Assembly: GCA_002437415.1 (NCBI GenBank)
Contig: DJPL01000060.1
Span: forward strand, 1 to 22,494
From: Ruminococcaceae bacterium UBA6413
Lineage (GTDB): Bacteria; Bacillota; Clostridia; Oscillospirales; Ruminococcaceae
Direction: 5' to 3'
DNA: 22,494 bases
Part shown: in pieces, positions 6,216 to 13,671 of the stretch
How the letters are laid out: every line of letters starts with the position of its first letter
How positions within the stretch are numbered: position 1 is the stretch's first letter
The notes under the pieces: model-generated
What the model was told of the DNA's origin: nothing
What the model saw: the letters and a program-made list of their open reading frames with translations, nothing else
Databases searched by the model: none
Translations under genes and position numbers: made by a program

Positions 6216-8090
6216 TTGTTTGGAGTTTCTTATGATACGTGGAAAAGCATCTGCAATATGTACTTTTCACTAAACGTGGGTTCACAAAAAGCTTATCTGC
6301 AATGGTTCCCATTTACCAAACTCTCCGCTTCTGACAGAGAAACTGTTTCTGGAGAAGAATTTTATAACAGCTATATCAAAACGGCTTCATTTATGCTTTT
6401 TCCTCCCGCGATGCACCAGTCGGAAAACTATCTGCAAAAAGGAGACGGCAGTTTCCGAGATTCATCACTTGTAGCTCCTGTTCTGTTCTTATTTTTGCAG
6501 TCGATAGGATTGGAAATACACAATCACTATTCGTCTATCAGGCCGACAGATATATCCGTTTATTACGCCGGTAACTATGAGCATTTACGACCAAAATACA
6601 AACAGGACTACGATGATTTTTTTAAAGAACTAAATGCCTCTATTGATGAATACCAATATTTCATCAAAACAGATATTACCAATTTCTTTGCAAATATAAA
6701 TGTAGATAAGCTGATTGCACAAATAGATGATATTTGTAACTGCGATACAGTAGTGTTTTCTCAAACGCAGCTGCATTTATTCAAAGAATTGCTTACATAT
6801 TGCGGTAATGGTCGGTTTCCGCTTATTGAAAATAGTGTTGCTTCATCATTTCTTGCAACTGTCGTCTATCTTGATGCTATAGATAAGGCTCTGCACGAAT
6901 ACATTTCAAAGAATATTACGGCATTTTCTTCTTTCCGCATTGTTCGTTATGTTGACGATATGTATATTCTTATTTCATCAGATAAACCCATTGAAGATTT
7001 GCACAATGCTTATAATGAAATAAGGAATGAGTATTCATCAATTCTCAAAAATTATAGCTTGGCATTGAATGCCAAAAAATGCTGCTTAAAGGAATCAAAA
7101 GAAATCAACATCGAACTCAAAAAATCACTATACGATGAATACTTCAATGGGCAAAAACATAATATTGAGGAACTGTTCTCCGGCGCTCTATATTGTTTCT
7201 TAAACGACTTATCCGCCGAATTACTTTTCGATAGTATTGATATAGAAAGATACAATGAACTAATCAACGAACACTTTTCTTCGGATGACATAGAGTTTAC
7301 ACCAAGCGAAGTTTTTAATTATTTTGTATATGAAAACGAGGATGAATTGAAATCTGAGCCAGTTGTAAAAGAAATCGTAGGACTTGTTGAACGAAGTATA
7401 TCTTTTATCAGCCTTGATCCTAAGCGGTTGACGGTAATGATTATGAAAACCCAAAGCAATAGAGCTATTAAAGGTTTCTTGAATCAACTTTTCAGAAATA
7501 ATCGCTCAGGTAAGTGGAATTCCTATGATACAGCAATAGCTATCTCGTACTTAATTCAGAGCAAATTCAAACACATAGATTTGTTAGATATTCTTTTCAA
7601 TCGGCACCCAAATCTTTATAGTTATTATTTCTATCATTGTAAAAATAGTACAATTCATTGCTTTGATCTTTGGAATGTAAAGGAATTAGCGAAAATTATT
7701 TCACAGGATAGCAAGGCACACTACCTGCATTTTATGTACTTATGTGAAATGAAGCGAGCAAACTATATGGCAGCTTTCGCTTATTACAAGAATTATTTTG
7801 ATCGAGTAACCGCTGATTTGGATTTTGCAGCAGGTAATGATCCACATCTAAAAAAACCTAATTACAATATGTTTTATAGAGAGGGAACGCACATACGTTT
7901 TTACTCTGGTATTGATGATAGCAAAACGGTCATCGAGAAAGCTCACAAATTAAGGAATGCCAATCCGCTATCTCACGCATCATCTGAATTGCTTGATAGT
8001 AATGATACTTCAAAAGATTTGTGTGAGTCCATAGAAGCTCTTTCGGCATTGATATATAGATACATAGACACACTCAATGAAAAGCTATGA
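6216..8090 (+). CDS. AbiA-like abortive-infection reverse transcriptase (624 aa)
   Basis: This belongs to the Abi/unknown-group reverse transcriptases that protect bacteria from phage. The RT core shows FIKTDITNFF with catalytic Asp153, an IENSVASSFLA segment (206-214) in place of the usual QG...S block, and YVDD at 245-248, then LALNAKKC. The C-terminal 350 residues are helical. They end with R-x6-H (Arg580 to His587, in RNANPLSH), a HEPN-like motif as in the AbiA C-terminal domain. AbiA has about the same length. The TTG at 6216 was chosen because GGGAGG sits 9 nt before it and the transcript begins too late for the ATG at 6159. It is divergent from the controller gene. AbiA-type enzymes make DNA without a template and trigger abortive infection; that is family knowledge. 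Confidence 0.82.
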   Translation: MFGVSYDTWKSICNMYFSLNVGSQKAYLQWFPFTKLSASDRETVSGEEFYNSYIKTASFMLFPPAMHQSENYLQKGDGSFRDSSLVAPVLFLFLQSIGLEIHNHYSSIRPTDISVYYAGNYEHLRPKYKQDYDDFFKELNASIDEYQYFIKTDITNFFANINVDKLIAQIDDICNCDTVVFSQTQLHLFKELLTYCGNGRFPLIENSVASSFLATVVYLDAIDKALHEYISKNITAFSSFRIVRYVDDMYILISSDKPIEDLHNAYNEIRNEYSSILKNYSLALNAKKCCLKESKEINIELKKSLYDEYFNGQKHNIEELFSGALYCFLNDLSAELLFDSIDIERYNELINEHFSSDDIEFTPSEVFNYFVYENEDELKSEPVVKEIVGLVERSISFISLDPKRLTVMIMKTQSNRAIKGFLNQLFRNNRSGKWNSYDTAIAISYLIQSKFKHIDLLDILFNRHPNLYSYYFYHCKNSTIHCFDLWNVKELAKIISQDSKAHYLHFMYLCEMKRANYMAAFAYYKNYFDRVTADLDFAAGNDPHLKKPNYNMFYREGTHIRFYSGIDDSKTVIEKAHKLRNANPLSHASSELLDSNDTSKDLCESIEALSALIYRYIDTLNEKL

Positions 8091-8359
8091 TAGCGACTCG
8101 AACACGGTTTCAATCAAGTAATCATGAGACTATATAACGACAGGAATAATTATGATACACTGTAATTCTTGGATAATCTAATTAATACCGATAATCGAAG
8201 CTAAACTATCCATACAAAATCGTTTAGATCACGGTTTCAGGGGTCGAGTGTGAGTAATCGCTCCGCTTAAAATCAAACAACATACACACCTACAACTCAA
8301 CCCCTTGATATCTGCAAATCGGATTTCAGGGGGTTCATTTATTGTATAAAAGACAGCAG
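8091..8359. other. Gap after the reverse transcriptase: repeat and hairpin
   Basis: No gene is supported. The 10-mer CACGGTTTCA occurs twice as a direct repeat (8103-8112, 8230-8239). A 10-bp stem, AACCCCTTGA (8299-8308) with TCAGGGGGTT (8326-8335), precedes a T/A-rich stretch and could be a terminator. The island's right boundary lies here, but no matching repeat was found at the left boundary. Confidence 0.4.
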
Positions 8360-8388
8360 TTGAAATAACCCCCCAGACCTGCTATAAT
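8360..8388 (+). promoter_or_regulatory. Promoter of the response regulator gene
   Basis: TTGAAA (8360-8365) and TATAAT (8383-8388) are 17 nt apart, 41 nt before the start codon. A GGAGGG ribosome site follows. Confidence 0.8.
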
Positions 8389-8429
8389 AAAATCAACATT
8401 TCCCATTCACTTTATCCGGAGGGTGCAAA

Positions 8430-9092
8430 ATGAACACGATACTGGTTATTGATGATGATATGCATATCGGCAATCTGCTTGAAGACGCGCTTAGCAGTGA
8501 GGGTTATTCCGTTATAAGAGCCTATTCGGGTACGGAGGCACTGCTTGTGCTTTCAAAAACAAGACCTGACCTGATACTGCTTGATCTTATGCTGCCGGGG
8601 CTTTCGGGCGAGGAGCTTCTTCCGAAGATATGTGACATTCCTGTAATTGTAGTCAGCGCAAAAGCAGAGGTTTCGGACAAGGTAGATCTGCTTCTGAGCG
8701 GTGCCGCCGATTACATCACGAAGCCGTTTGAGCTCCCTGAGCTTCTTGCAAGAGTGAAGGTTCAGCTTCGCAATGGCGAAAGTGTCGCTCACAGCAATAC
8801 AATTTGCTTTGATGAAATAACATTGCACCCGGATACGCTTACTGTTGTTTTAAACGATACAGAGATAAGGCTCACCAGAACGGAATGCGCTGTTTTAAAG
8901 CTTCTTATGAATAATCCCAATATTCCTGTCAGCCGAAGCTCGATACTGGATAAGATCAACCTCGACACTCCCGATTGTACCGAGCGCTCTCTTAAGCAAC
9001 ACATCAGCAATATCAGGCGAAAATTGCAGGCGGTAAGCGGAAAGGACTATATAGAGGCGGTTTACGGAATAGGCTTCAAGATGAGATCTTGA
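8430..9092 (+). CDS. OmpR/PhoB-family response regulator (220 aa)
   Basis: This is a two-component transcription regulator. The receiver domain (1-115) has the acidic pair Asp8-Asp9, phospho-acceptor Asp52 in LILLDLMLPG, the switch Ser in VIVVSAKAE and Lys in YITKPFELPELLARV. The winged-helix domain (about 125-220) shows LTRTECAVLKLLMNN and SLKQHISNIRRKL...YGIGFKM. Length is normal. It lies 78 nt upstream of an ABC ATPase gene, the layout of peptide-antibiotic sensing and immunity modules. The partner kinase survives only as a fragment at 11414-12063, so phosphorylation by its own kinase is probably lost. Three TTGAC repeats straddling its stop codon may be its binding site. Confidence 0.93.
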   Translation: MNTILVIDDDMHIGNLLEDALSSEGYSVIRAYSGTEALLVLSKTRPDLILLDLMLPGLSGEELLPKICDIPVIVVSAKAEVSDKVDLLLSGAADYITKPFELPELLARVKVQLRNGESVAHSNTICFDEITLHPDTLTVVLNDTEIRLTRTECAVLKLLMNNPNIPVSRSSILDKINLDTPDCTERSLKQHISNIRRKLQAVSGKDYIEAVYGIGFKMRS

Positions 9093-9127
9093 CGAAATAT
9101 TGACCTTTTCTTTGCCGCTTTCTTGAC
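9089..9127 (+). promoter_or_regulatory. TTGAC direct repeats before the ABC gene
   Basis: TTGAC occurs at 9089-9093, 9100-9104 and 9123-9127, spaced 11 and 23 bp, about one and two DNA turns. OmpR-type regulators bind direct repeats with an 11-bp period, so this is a candidate site for the upstream response regulator. The first copy overlaps that gene's stop codon. Confidence 0.4.
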
Positions 9128-9170
9128 CGCCTTATGTTATGCTGTTTTCAGAAAGGAATGGTGATAACCT

Positions 9171-9869
9171 ATGGAATATGTTCTGAAAACGCAGGGTCTG
9201 CAAAAGAAATACCGTAATTTCACGGCATTAAGCGATATAACAATGAACGTGCCGAAAGGCTCAATTTACGGATTTGTCGGAAGAAACGGAGCGGGTAAAA
9301 CCACACTTATCCGTGTTATATGCGGCTTGCAAAGCCCTACAAAGGGCTCTTATTCGCTGTATGGAATTGACAATAACAGCGGCTCGATAATAAAATCGCG
9401 CCGAAGAATGGGCGCGGTTGTAGAAACTCCCGCAATTTACACAGGCTTGTCTGCAAGGGATAATCTGAAACAGCAATACAGGGTTTTAGGCTTGCCGTCT
9501 TTTGACGGAATAGATGAGCTTCTGGAGCTGGTCGGGCTGTCCGATTCGGGGAAAAAGAAAGCGGGCAATTTCTCACTCGGTATGCATCAGCGCCTTGGCA
9601 TTGCCGTAGCATTGTGCGGAAATCCCGATTTTCTTGTACTGGACGAACCGATCAACGGACTTGACCCGCAAGGCATAGTTGAGATCCGTGAGCTTATTCT
9701 GAAGCTCAATAAAGAGCGGCAGATAACCGTGCTTATTTCAAGTCATATTCTTGACGAACTGGCAAAGCTCGCTACACATTACGGCTTTATCGACCGCGGC
9801 AGGATCATAAAGGAAATGAGCGTTGAAGAGCTTGAAGCCGCTTGCAGGTATATGCGCAACTTTACCTGA
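9171..9869 (+). CDS. ABC transporter ATP-binding protein, C-terminally truncated (232 aa)
   Basis: This is the ATPase of a BcrA-type exporter, a family that gives immunity to or expels peptide antibiotics such as bacitracin and lantibiotics. All ATPase motifs are intact: Walker A GRNGAGKTT (37-45), Q-loop region around 85, signature FSLGMHQ (134-140), Walker B FLVLDEP (154-160), and the H-loop His192 in ISSHILDEL. BcrA relatives run to about 300 residues with an accessory C-terminal domain. Here the protein stops in CRYMRNFT, just where that domain begins. No permease gene follows; the sequence becomes AT-rich and carries a reversed HNH gene. The ATPase fold could still form but would have no membrane partner here. 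Confidence 0.88.
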   Translation: MEYVLKTQGLQKKYRNFTALSDITMNVPKGSIYGFVGRNGAGKTTLIRVICGLQSPTKGSYSLYGIDNNSGSIIKSRRRMGAVVETPAIYTGLSARDNLKQQYRVLGLPSFDGIDELLELVGLSDSGKKKAGNFSLGMHQRLGIAVALCGNPDFLVLDEPINGLDPQGIVEIRELILKLNKERQITVLISSHILDELAKLATHYGFIDRGRIIKEMSVEELEAACRYMRNFT

Positions 9870-11413
9870 ATAGGCGGGAAAAACTCTATGCAAAGCTGGA
9901 ATAACTAATGCAGAACGGAGATAACGGAAATGGTAGAAAACGAAAAGACTGCTCCTATTTCATATCTTAACTCAGATGCGGGACAGTCAATTCCTTTTTA
10001 TTCTGTTTCAGATAAATTACTTTTGCCTAAATTACAGTCACTGCATAGTGTATGCAGATTATCAATAATGGTTTCTCCACCTTTCGACCAAGGAATAATA
10101 TGGTCAATATGAAGTTCCAATCCTGCTGTTGTTGCAGGAGAGCGACCGCACATACTGCACTTGAAATTATCACGTTTCATTACTAAAAAGCGCAGTCGCA
10201 GATTAATATTACGTTTAGTTCTATGAGTTTGTTCATTGATTTCTACGCATTGGTTAATATCACTAGGCAGTTTTTCCCCATTGGCATTGTACTCATTTGT
10301 TTTTTCAGCTTCCTTTTCATCACTGATATATAATATAAAAAATTCAAGAGCTTTTCGCCATGAGCCGAATCTTCGTTCGTAAGTATGCAGAGAATACTTA
10401 CTTAATCCGTTTTTAATATCAGTAGTAGTTGGTTGTCTACCGAGAGAAATCCATATCCTTTCAATTTCTTCAAGGCACTCATATTGACTTACTTTATTTT
10501 TTGAACCGCCACCTAATGGGTGATCAAATGGGACTAAACCGGCTTCTTTTAATGCAACATTCCATAAGCCGAATCTTTTTAGAAAAACACTTATTGAATA
10601 TTGTCCATATTGAGTATACTCAAACGTTGTAATAGTATTCTTATTTATTTTTTTAGCTACGTATTGTAGATCCGAAATCAAATTAATAGTTGGTATTCCC
10701 GAAAAGGAAGTTTGCTTGAGGTCAGGATTCAACCCACATTTTAATAATGCATTTACCCAACCGTTAAATCGTTTTGCTATGGTTTCAGCAGAATATTGAC
10801 CACCATTGTATTTATAATCTCTCTTTGAAATACTATTCCTTTTGAGGTTGTTGGCAACACGGCGAACATCTTTCAATAATTCCTCATCAGGAATATTATG
10901 GTGACACTCATTTAGCTTGAACTCCATACAATTACCTCCGATAGCTACGCCTTTTTCATAATTATAATCATAGCTCATAAAAAGTGCATGCCACAAATAA
11001 CTATGTTTATTTGTTTTATCGATTTTATGAGTTTAGATATTATATTCATATGCTTATATAGAACATATTAAAAATCTCATTTAATTCAAAAAATAACTAA
11101 TCACTTTATACTTAATTTTCTCATCAAAAATATGCTAATCGCAGAAATTATTTCTATTGGAAAGTATTTATTTTTGCTTTCAACCAACATCTCCATAGGA
11201 TTTCTGGTTATCAAGTTAATTATACCATACTTTCTCAAAATAATCAATACCGTTTTTCGACTATACCGATTTTCTAGAGCTACAATTTTTTGTAAAGCCG
11301 AAAAAAATGGATACTCTGCTTACCATGACTCCCTGCATCTGCTCAAGTGCCTTTCCGCAAAATCTCCCTTATTTTTTTCATATCTGACATTGAAATTGCT
11401 ATCGGTAGATGAA
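9870..11413. other. Foreign segment replacing the middle of the exporter/kinase locus
   Basis: About 1.5 kb separates the truncated ABC gene from the truncated kinase. It is AT-rich, unlike both, and holds one reversed gene (HNH endonuclease). The left 128 nt (9870-9997) and the right 486 nt (10928-11413) have no supportable gene. No transposase, terminal inverted repeat or target duplication was seen. The pattern is a replacement: about 70 codons of the ATPase, any permeases and the kinase sensor region are absent. Confidence 0.6.
9998..10927 (-). CDS. HNH endonuclease with three N-terminal repeats (309 aa)
   Basis: This is a probable DNA nuclease. The C-terminal HNH fold (about 245-305) has zinc ligands Cys257/Cys260 and Cys295/Cys298 around the catalytic LHIDHIIPWSKGG (His273, Asp275, His276), Asn290 and His292. 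Upstream are three copies of a roughly 50-65-residue helical repeat of the homing-endonuclease-associated type. They end in RFNGWVNALLKCGL, RFGLWNVALKEAGL and RFGSWRKALEFFI. Such repeats are thought to bind DNA. The ATG at 10925-10927 follows GGAGG with 7-nt spacing. On the minus strand TTGTGG and TATGAT about 60 nt upstream may be its promoter. It stands alone inside the foreign segment. Mobility or defence roles are both possible. Confidence 0.85.
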   Translation of the reverse strand: MEFKLNECHHNIPDEELLKDVRRVANNLKRNSISKRDYKYNGGQYSAETIAKRFNGWVNALLKCGLNPDLKQTSFSGIPTINLISDLQYVAKKINKNTITTFEYTQYGQYSISVFLKRFGLWNVALKEAGLVPFDHPLGGGSKNKVSQYECLEEIERIWISLGRQPTTTDIKNGLSKYSLHTYERRFGSWRKALEFFILYISDEKEAEKTNEYNANGEKLPSDINQCVEINEQTHRTKRNINLRLRFLVMKRDNFKCSMCGRSPATTAGLELHIDHIIPWSKGGETIIDNLHTLCSDCNLGKSNLSETE

Positions 11414-12063
11414 AGCAGGGCGACAAAGAGCTGAAAACGGCGATAACAAATATATCCCACGATTTACGCACACCGCTCACGGCAATATGCGGTTATCTTG
11501 ACATAATGAAAAGCGAGAAAAAAACCGAAAAGCTTGCAGGTTATCTTGATATAATCGAGGACAGGGCGGCGCTTATGAAACAGCTTACGGAGGAGCTTTT
11601 CAGGTACTCCGTTATATTATCGGAAACCGAAAGTGCAAAGACGGAAGACGTGGTTATCAACAACGTCCTTGAGGACAGCATTATGGGATATTATGCGGCT
11701 TTATGCGACAGAGGCATAGAGCCGGTTATCGATATTACCGAAAAACAGATCATACGTCGGGTAAACCGCACGGATCTGTCGAGAGTATTCGCAAATATCA
11801 TCGGCAACGTGCTGAAATACAGCGACGGCGATCTCAGCATCACGCTTGACGATAACGGTATAATCACATTTTCAAATACTGCCTCTTCTCTTGACAAGGT
11901 CGATGTCGGCAGGCTGTTTGAGCGGTTCTACACGGTTGAGTCCGCTCGCAATTCAACAGGGCTCGGGCTTTCGATAGCTCGTAATCTTGTCGAGCGTATG
12001 GGAGGAACTATCACAGCGGAATATTCGGGTAATAAGCTTTGTATAAGGATAGCTTTTGAATGA
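11414..12063 (+). pseudogene. Sensor histidine kinase, N-terminally truncated
   Basis: The reading frame begins abruptly after a stop codon with QGDKELKTAITNIS, then the H-box SHDLRTPLTAICGYLDIM. DHp and ATPase domains follow: N-box IIGNVLKYSDGD and G2 box GLGLSIARNLVERMGG. The membrane sensor half (normally 100-200 residues) is missing. The first ATG (11506) lies downstream of the H-box, so any product from it would lack the phosphorylatable His. The homology begins where kinases of BcrA-type loci read YQQGDRELK, so the break is close to 11414. It was very likely the partner of the response regulator at 8430. A 185-residue product from 11506 may be annotated as a gene elsewhere. Confidence 0.82.
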
Positions 12064-12167
12064 GAAGAGCAAGAAAACGCGGAGCGACCGACCTTTATCG
12101 CCAAACTATCGGGTACAGGAACACTGTCAGCAAAGCTATGGCGATAGGAATTCAATTTGAAAATCGA

Positions 12168-12232
12168 TTGCATAAAGTGGGAATGCCTAGTATAATAGAA
12201 TTGCAAGGGCGATTGATTTTCCCGATAATCGG
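12168..12232 (+). promoter_or_regulatory. Promoter of the aminoglycoside acetyltransferase gene (copy 1)
   Basis: TTGCAT (12168-12173) and TATAAT (12191-12196) are 17 nt apart. The stretch from 12161 is about 80% identical to the promoter of the next gene. A dyad CCGAT-A-ATCGG (12222-12232) sits in the leader just before the ribosome site. Confidence 0.75.
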
Positions 12233-12251
12233 ATTTCGCGGAGGTGATTTT

Positions 12252-12686
12252 GTGATCAGAAAAGCAACACAAGCAGATGCTTTAACTTTGGCAGAATTGG
12301 CAATAAAATTGTGGTCTGATAATACAATATCAGAATTGCAATCAGAGCTTCTTGACCTTATTTGCAGTCATAATGCCGTTTGTTTCATTAAATATATCGG
12401 TAATAAAGCAGTAGGTTTTGCACAATGCCAACTTAGAAATGATTATGTTGAAGGAACAGATACATCTCCTGTCGGATATTTAGAGGGGATTTTTATCGAG
12501 GAAGAATACAGACATAGCGGATATGCCAAAGAGCTTCTTTCAAAATGCGAAGAATGGGCTAGAGAAAAACATTGTACCGAATTTGCAAGTGATTGTGAAA
12601 TCAACAATGATATAAGCCTGAAATTTCACTTATCAATGGGATTTGAAGAAGTAAATCGTATTATTTGCTTCAGAAAAGATATATGA
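12252..12686 (+). CDS. aac(6'): Aminoglycoside 6'-N-acetyltransferase, AAC(6')-I type (144 aa)
   Basis: This GNAT enzyme is expected to acetylate the 6'-amino group of aminoglycosides using acetyl-CoA. It carries the hallmark run of the AAC(6')-Ig/-Iy subgroup: LAIKLWSD, then DYVEGTDTSPVGYLEGIFI, the acetyl-CoA loop RHSGYAKELL, CTEFASD and GFEEVNRIICF. The 144-residue length fits that subgroup. The start is GTG at 12252, with GGAGGTG 5 nt before it; the open frame upstream crosses the promoter and is not coding. It has its own promoter and terminator. Its composition is more AT-rich than the kinase remnant to the left. Substrate range cannot be read from sequence, and anaerobes are already poorly sensitive to aminoglycosides. 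Confidence 0.88.
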   Translation: MIRKATQADALTLAELAIKLWSDNTISELQSELLDLICSHNAVCFIKYIGNKAVGFAQCQLRNDYVEGTDTSPVGYLEGIFIEEEYRHSGYAKELLSKCEEWAREKHCTEFASDCEINNDISLKFHLSMGFEEVNRIICFRKDI

Positions 12687-12713
12687 TGTATTGAGCCGAA
12701 CAATTTAACACAC

Positions 12714-12745
12714 AAAAGGAGCGTCCGTCAAGGTTGCTCCTTTTT
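12714..12745 (+). terminator. Terminator after the AAC(6') gene (repeat copy A)
   Basis: AAAAGGAGC (12714-12722) pairs with GCTCCTTTT (12736-12744), and the stem runs into a T tract. It belongs to the repeated tail family. Confidence 0.85.
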
Positions 12746-12801
12746 CATATTTGCCTGAGCCGTAAGGCTTATTATACAGTTTCCGATGTTGCGACAATGG
12801 C
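12714..12801 (+). repeat. Intergenic tail repeat, copy A (88 bp)
   Basis: Terminator plus a conserved tail. It includes a small GAGCC-GTAA-GGCTT hairpin and TTATTATACAG. It matches copy B (13415-13502) over 88 positions without gaps; I count 10 differences, all transitions. The next promoter follows immediately. Confidence 0.85.
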
Positions 12802-12809
12802 AAAATCGA

Positions 12810-12878
12810 TTGTATAAAGTGCGAATGTATGGTATAATGGAGTTATGAGGACGGTTAATCCGCCCGATAAATCGGATT
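12810..12878 (+). promoter_or_regulatory. Promoter of the second GNAT gene (copy 2)
   Basis: TTGTAT (12810-12815) and TATAAT (12833-12838) are 17 nt apart. The leader holds CCGAT-AA-ATCGG (12864-12875) and AATCCG/CGGATT (12857-12862, 12873-12878), alternative stems echoing the dyad before the AAC(6') gene. Confidence 0.75.
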
Positions 12879-12894
12879 TTGAGGGAGATTTATC

Positions 12895-13380
12895 ATGGAA
12901 ATCAGATATATCAATCAGAATGATAATTTACTTGAGATAAGCAACATATATGAGCGCAGTTGGAAGTTTGCATATAAAGATATTATTCCGCAGAATTATC
13001 TTGACAGCATTCCTGAAGGTTGCTGGGCAAACAGCATAGCAAAAGAAGGCATGACCAATCTTGTGTTGATTAAAAACGGAATTGCTATCGGAACTGCAAG
13101 TTTCTGTAAATCAAGATGGAAACAGTACAATGACTACGGTGAAATAGTGTCAATATATTTTTTGCCGGATTATATGGGAAAAGGATACGGAACTCATCTT
13201 TTAAAAAAATGCATTGAAGATTTAAAAGCTCTTGGTTATGACAAAATCCTATTGTGGGTTTTAGAGGATAATCTGAGGGCAAGAAAGTTTTATGAAAAGA
13301 ATGGATTTGTTTGTTCTTTTGTATATCTCACCGACAATATCGGAGGCAAAGAATTAAGAGAAGTCATGTACACATATTAA
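12895..13380 (+). CDS. GNAT-family N-acetyltransferase (161 aa)
   Basis: This acetyl-CoA-dependent acetyltransferase has an unknown substrate. The fold signature is clear: an N-terminal YINQNDNLLEISNIYERSW region, the core strand GEIVSIYFLPDYMGKGYGTHLLKK with the R/Q-x-x-G-x-G/A-type pyrophosphate loop (GKGYGT), then LWVLEDNLRARKFYEKNGF. The final strand is LREVMY. Length is typical. The ATG at 12895 follows GAGGGAG. It has its own promoter and terminator, both related to those of the neighbouring AAC(6') gene. The proteins themselves are only distantly alike, so the flanks have been copied or exchanged independently of the gene. The cassette position hints at a resistance or detoxification role, as inference. 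Confidence 0.9.
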   Translation: MEIRYINQNDNLLEISNIYERSWKFAYKDIIPQNYLDSIPEGCWANSIAKEGMTNLVLIKNGIAIGTASFCKSRWKQYNDYGEIVSIYFLPDYMGKGYGTHLLKKCIEDLKALGYDKILLWVLEDNLRARKFYEKNGFVCSFVYLTDNIGGKELREVMYTY

Positions 13381-13414
13381 ATGACAAACCCTGTTTATAG
13401 AGCATTTTAACGTC

Positions 13415-13502
13415 AAAAGGAGCACCCGCCAAGGTTGCTCCTTTTTCATATTTACCCGAGCCGTAAGGCTTATTATACAGCTTCCGATGCTACAATAATG
13501 GC
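13415..13502 (+). repeat. Intergenic tail repeat, copy B with terminator
   Basis: The terminator stem is AAAAGGAGC (13415-13423) with GCTCCTTTT (13437-13445). The rest matches copy A (12714-12801), and the promoter of the next gene follows. Confidence 0.85.
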
Positions 13503-13521
13503 GATTTAGCTGGAAGATAGG

Positions 13522-13550
13522 TTGAAAAAAGCGGGAATGCGTAGTATAAT
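13522..13550 (+). promoter_or_regulatory. Promoter of the 156-aa unknown gene (copy 3)
   Basis: TTGAAA (13522-13527) and TATAAT (13545-13550) are 17 nt apart. The spacer GCGGGAATGCGTAG resembles those of copies 1 and 2 (GTGGGAATGCCTAG, GTGCGAATGTATGG). Confidence 0.75.
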
Positions 13551-13671
13551 TATTTTGATACGAAAGAAGTTTTTCTCGTTCAGTCTGTCCTTTAACACAC
13601 AACATTTAATTCAATAGGAAGGTAAAGGTAGTGTATGGAAAGATTTGCCTTTAATAGGGATTATTTTAAAA

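Noticed and set aside
9930..10112. A 60-codon plus-strand frame beginning MVENEKTAPISYL
   Set aside because: Most of it is antisense to the HNH zinc-binding region. The first 20 codons could be a scrap of a lost gene but match nothing I know.
9870..11413. Group II intron or insertion sequence as the cause of the split locus
   Set aside because: No intron-encoded protein, intron ends, transposase or terminal inverted repeats could be found.
11132..11434. A 100-codon plus-strand frame between the HNH gene and the kinase remnant
   Set aside because: No ribosome site, AT-rich composition bias, no domain, and it overlaps the kinase fragment in another frame.
12687..13502. Integron attC sites between the small genes
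   Set aside because: No GTTRRRY core sites or attC-like paired boxes, and no integrase gene nearby. The repeats are promoters and terminators.
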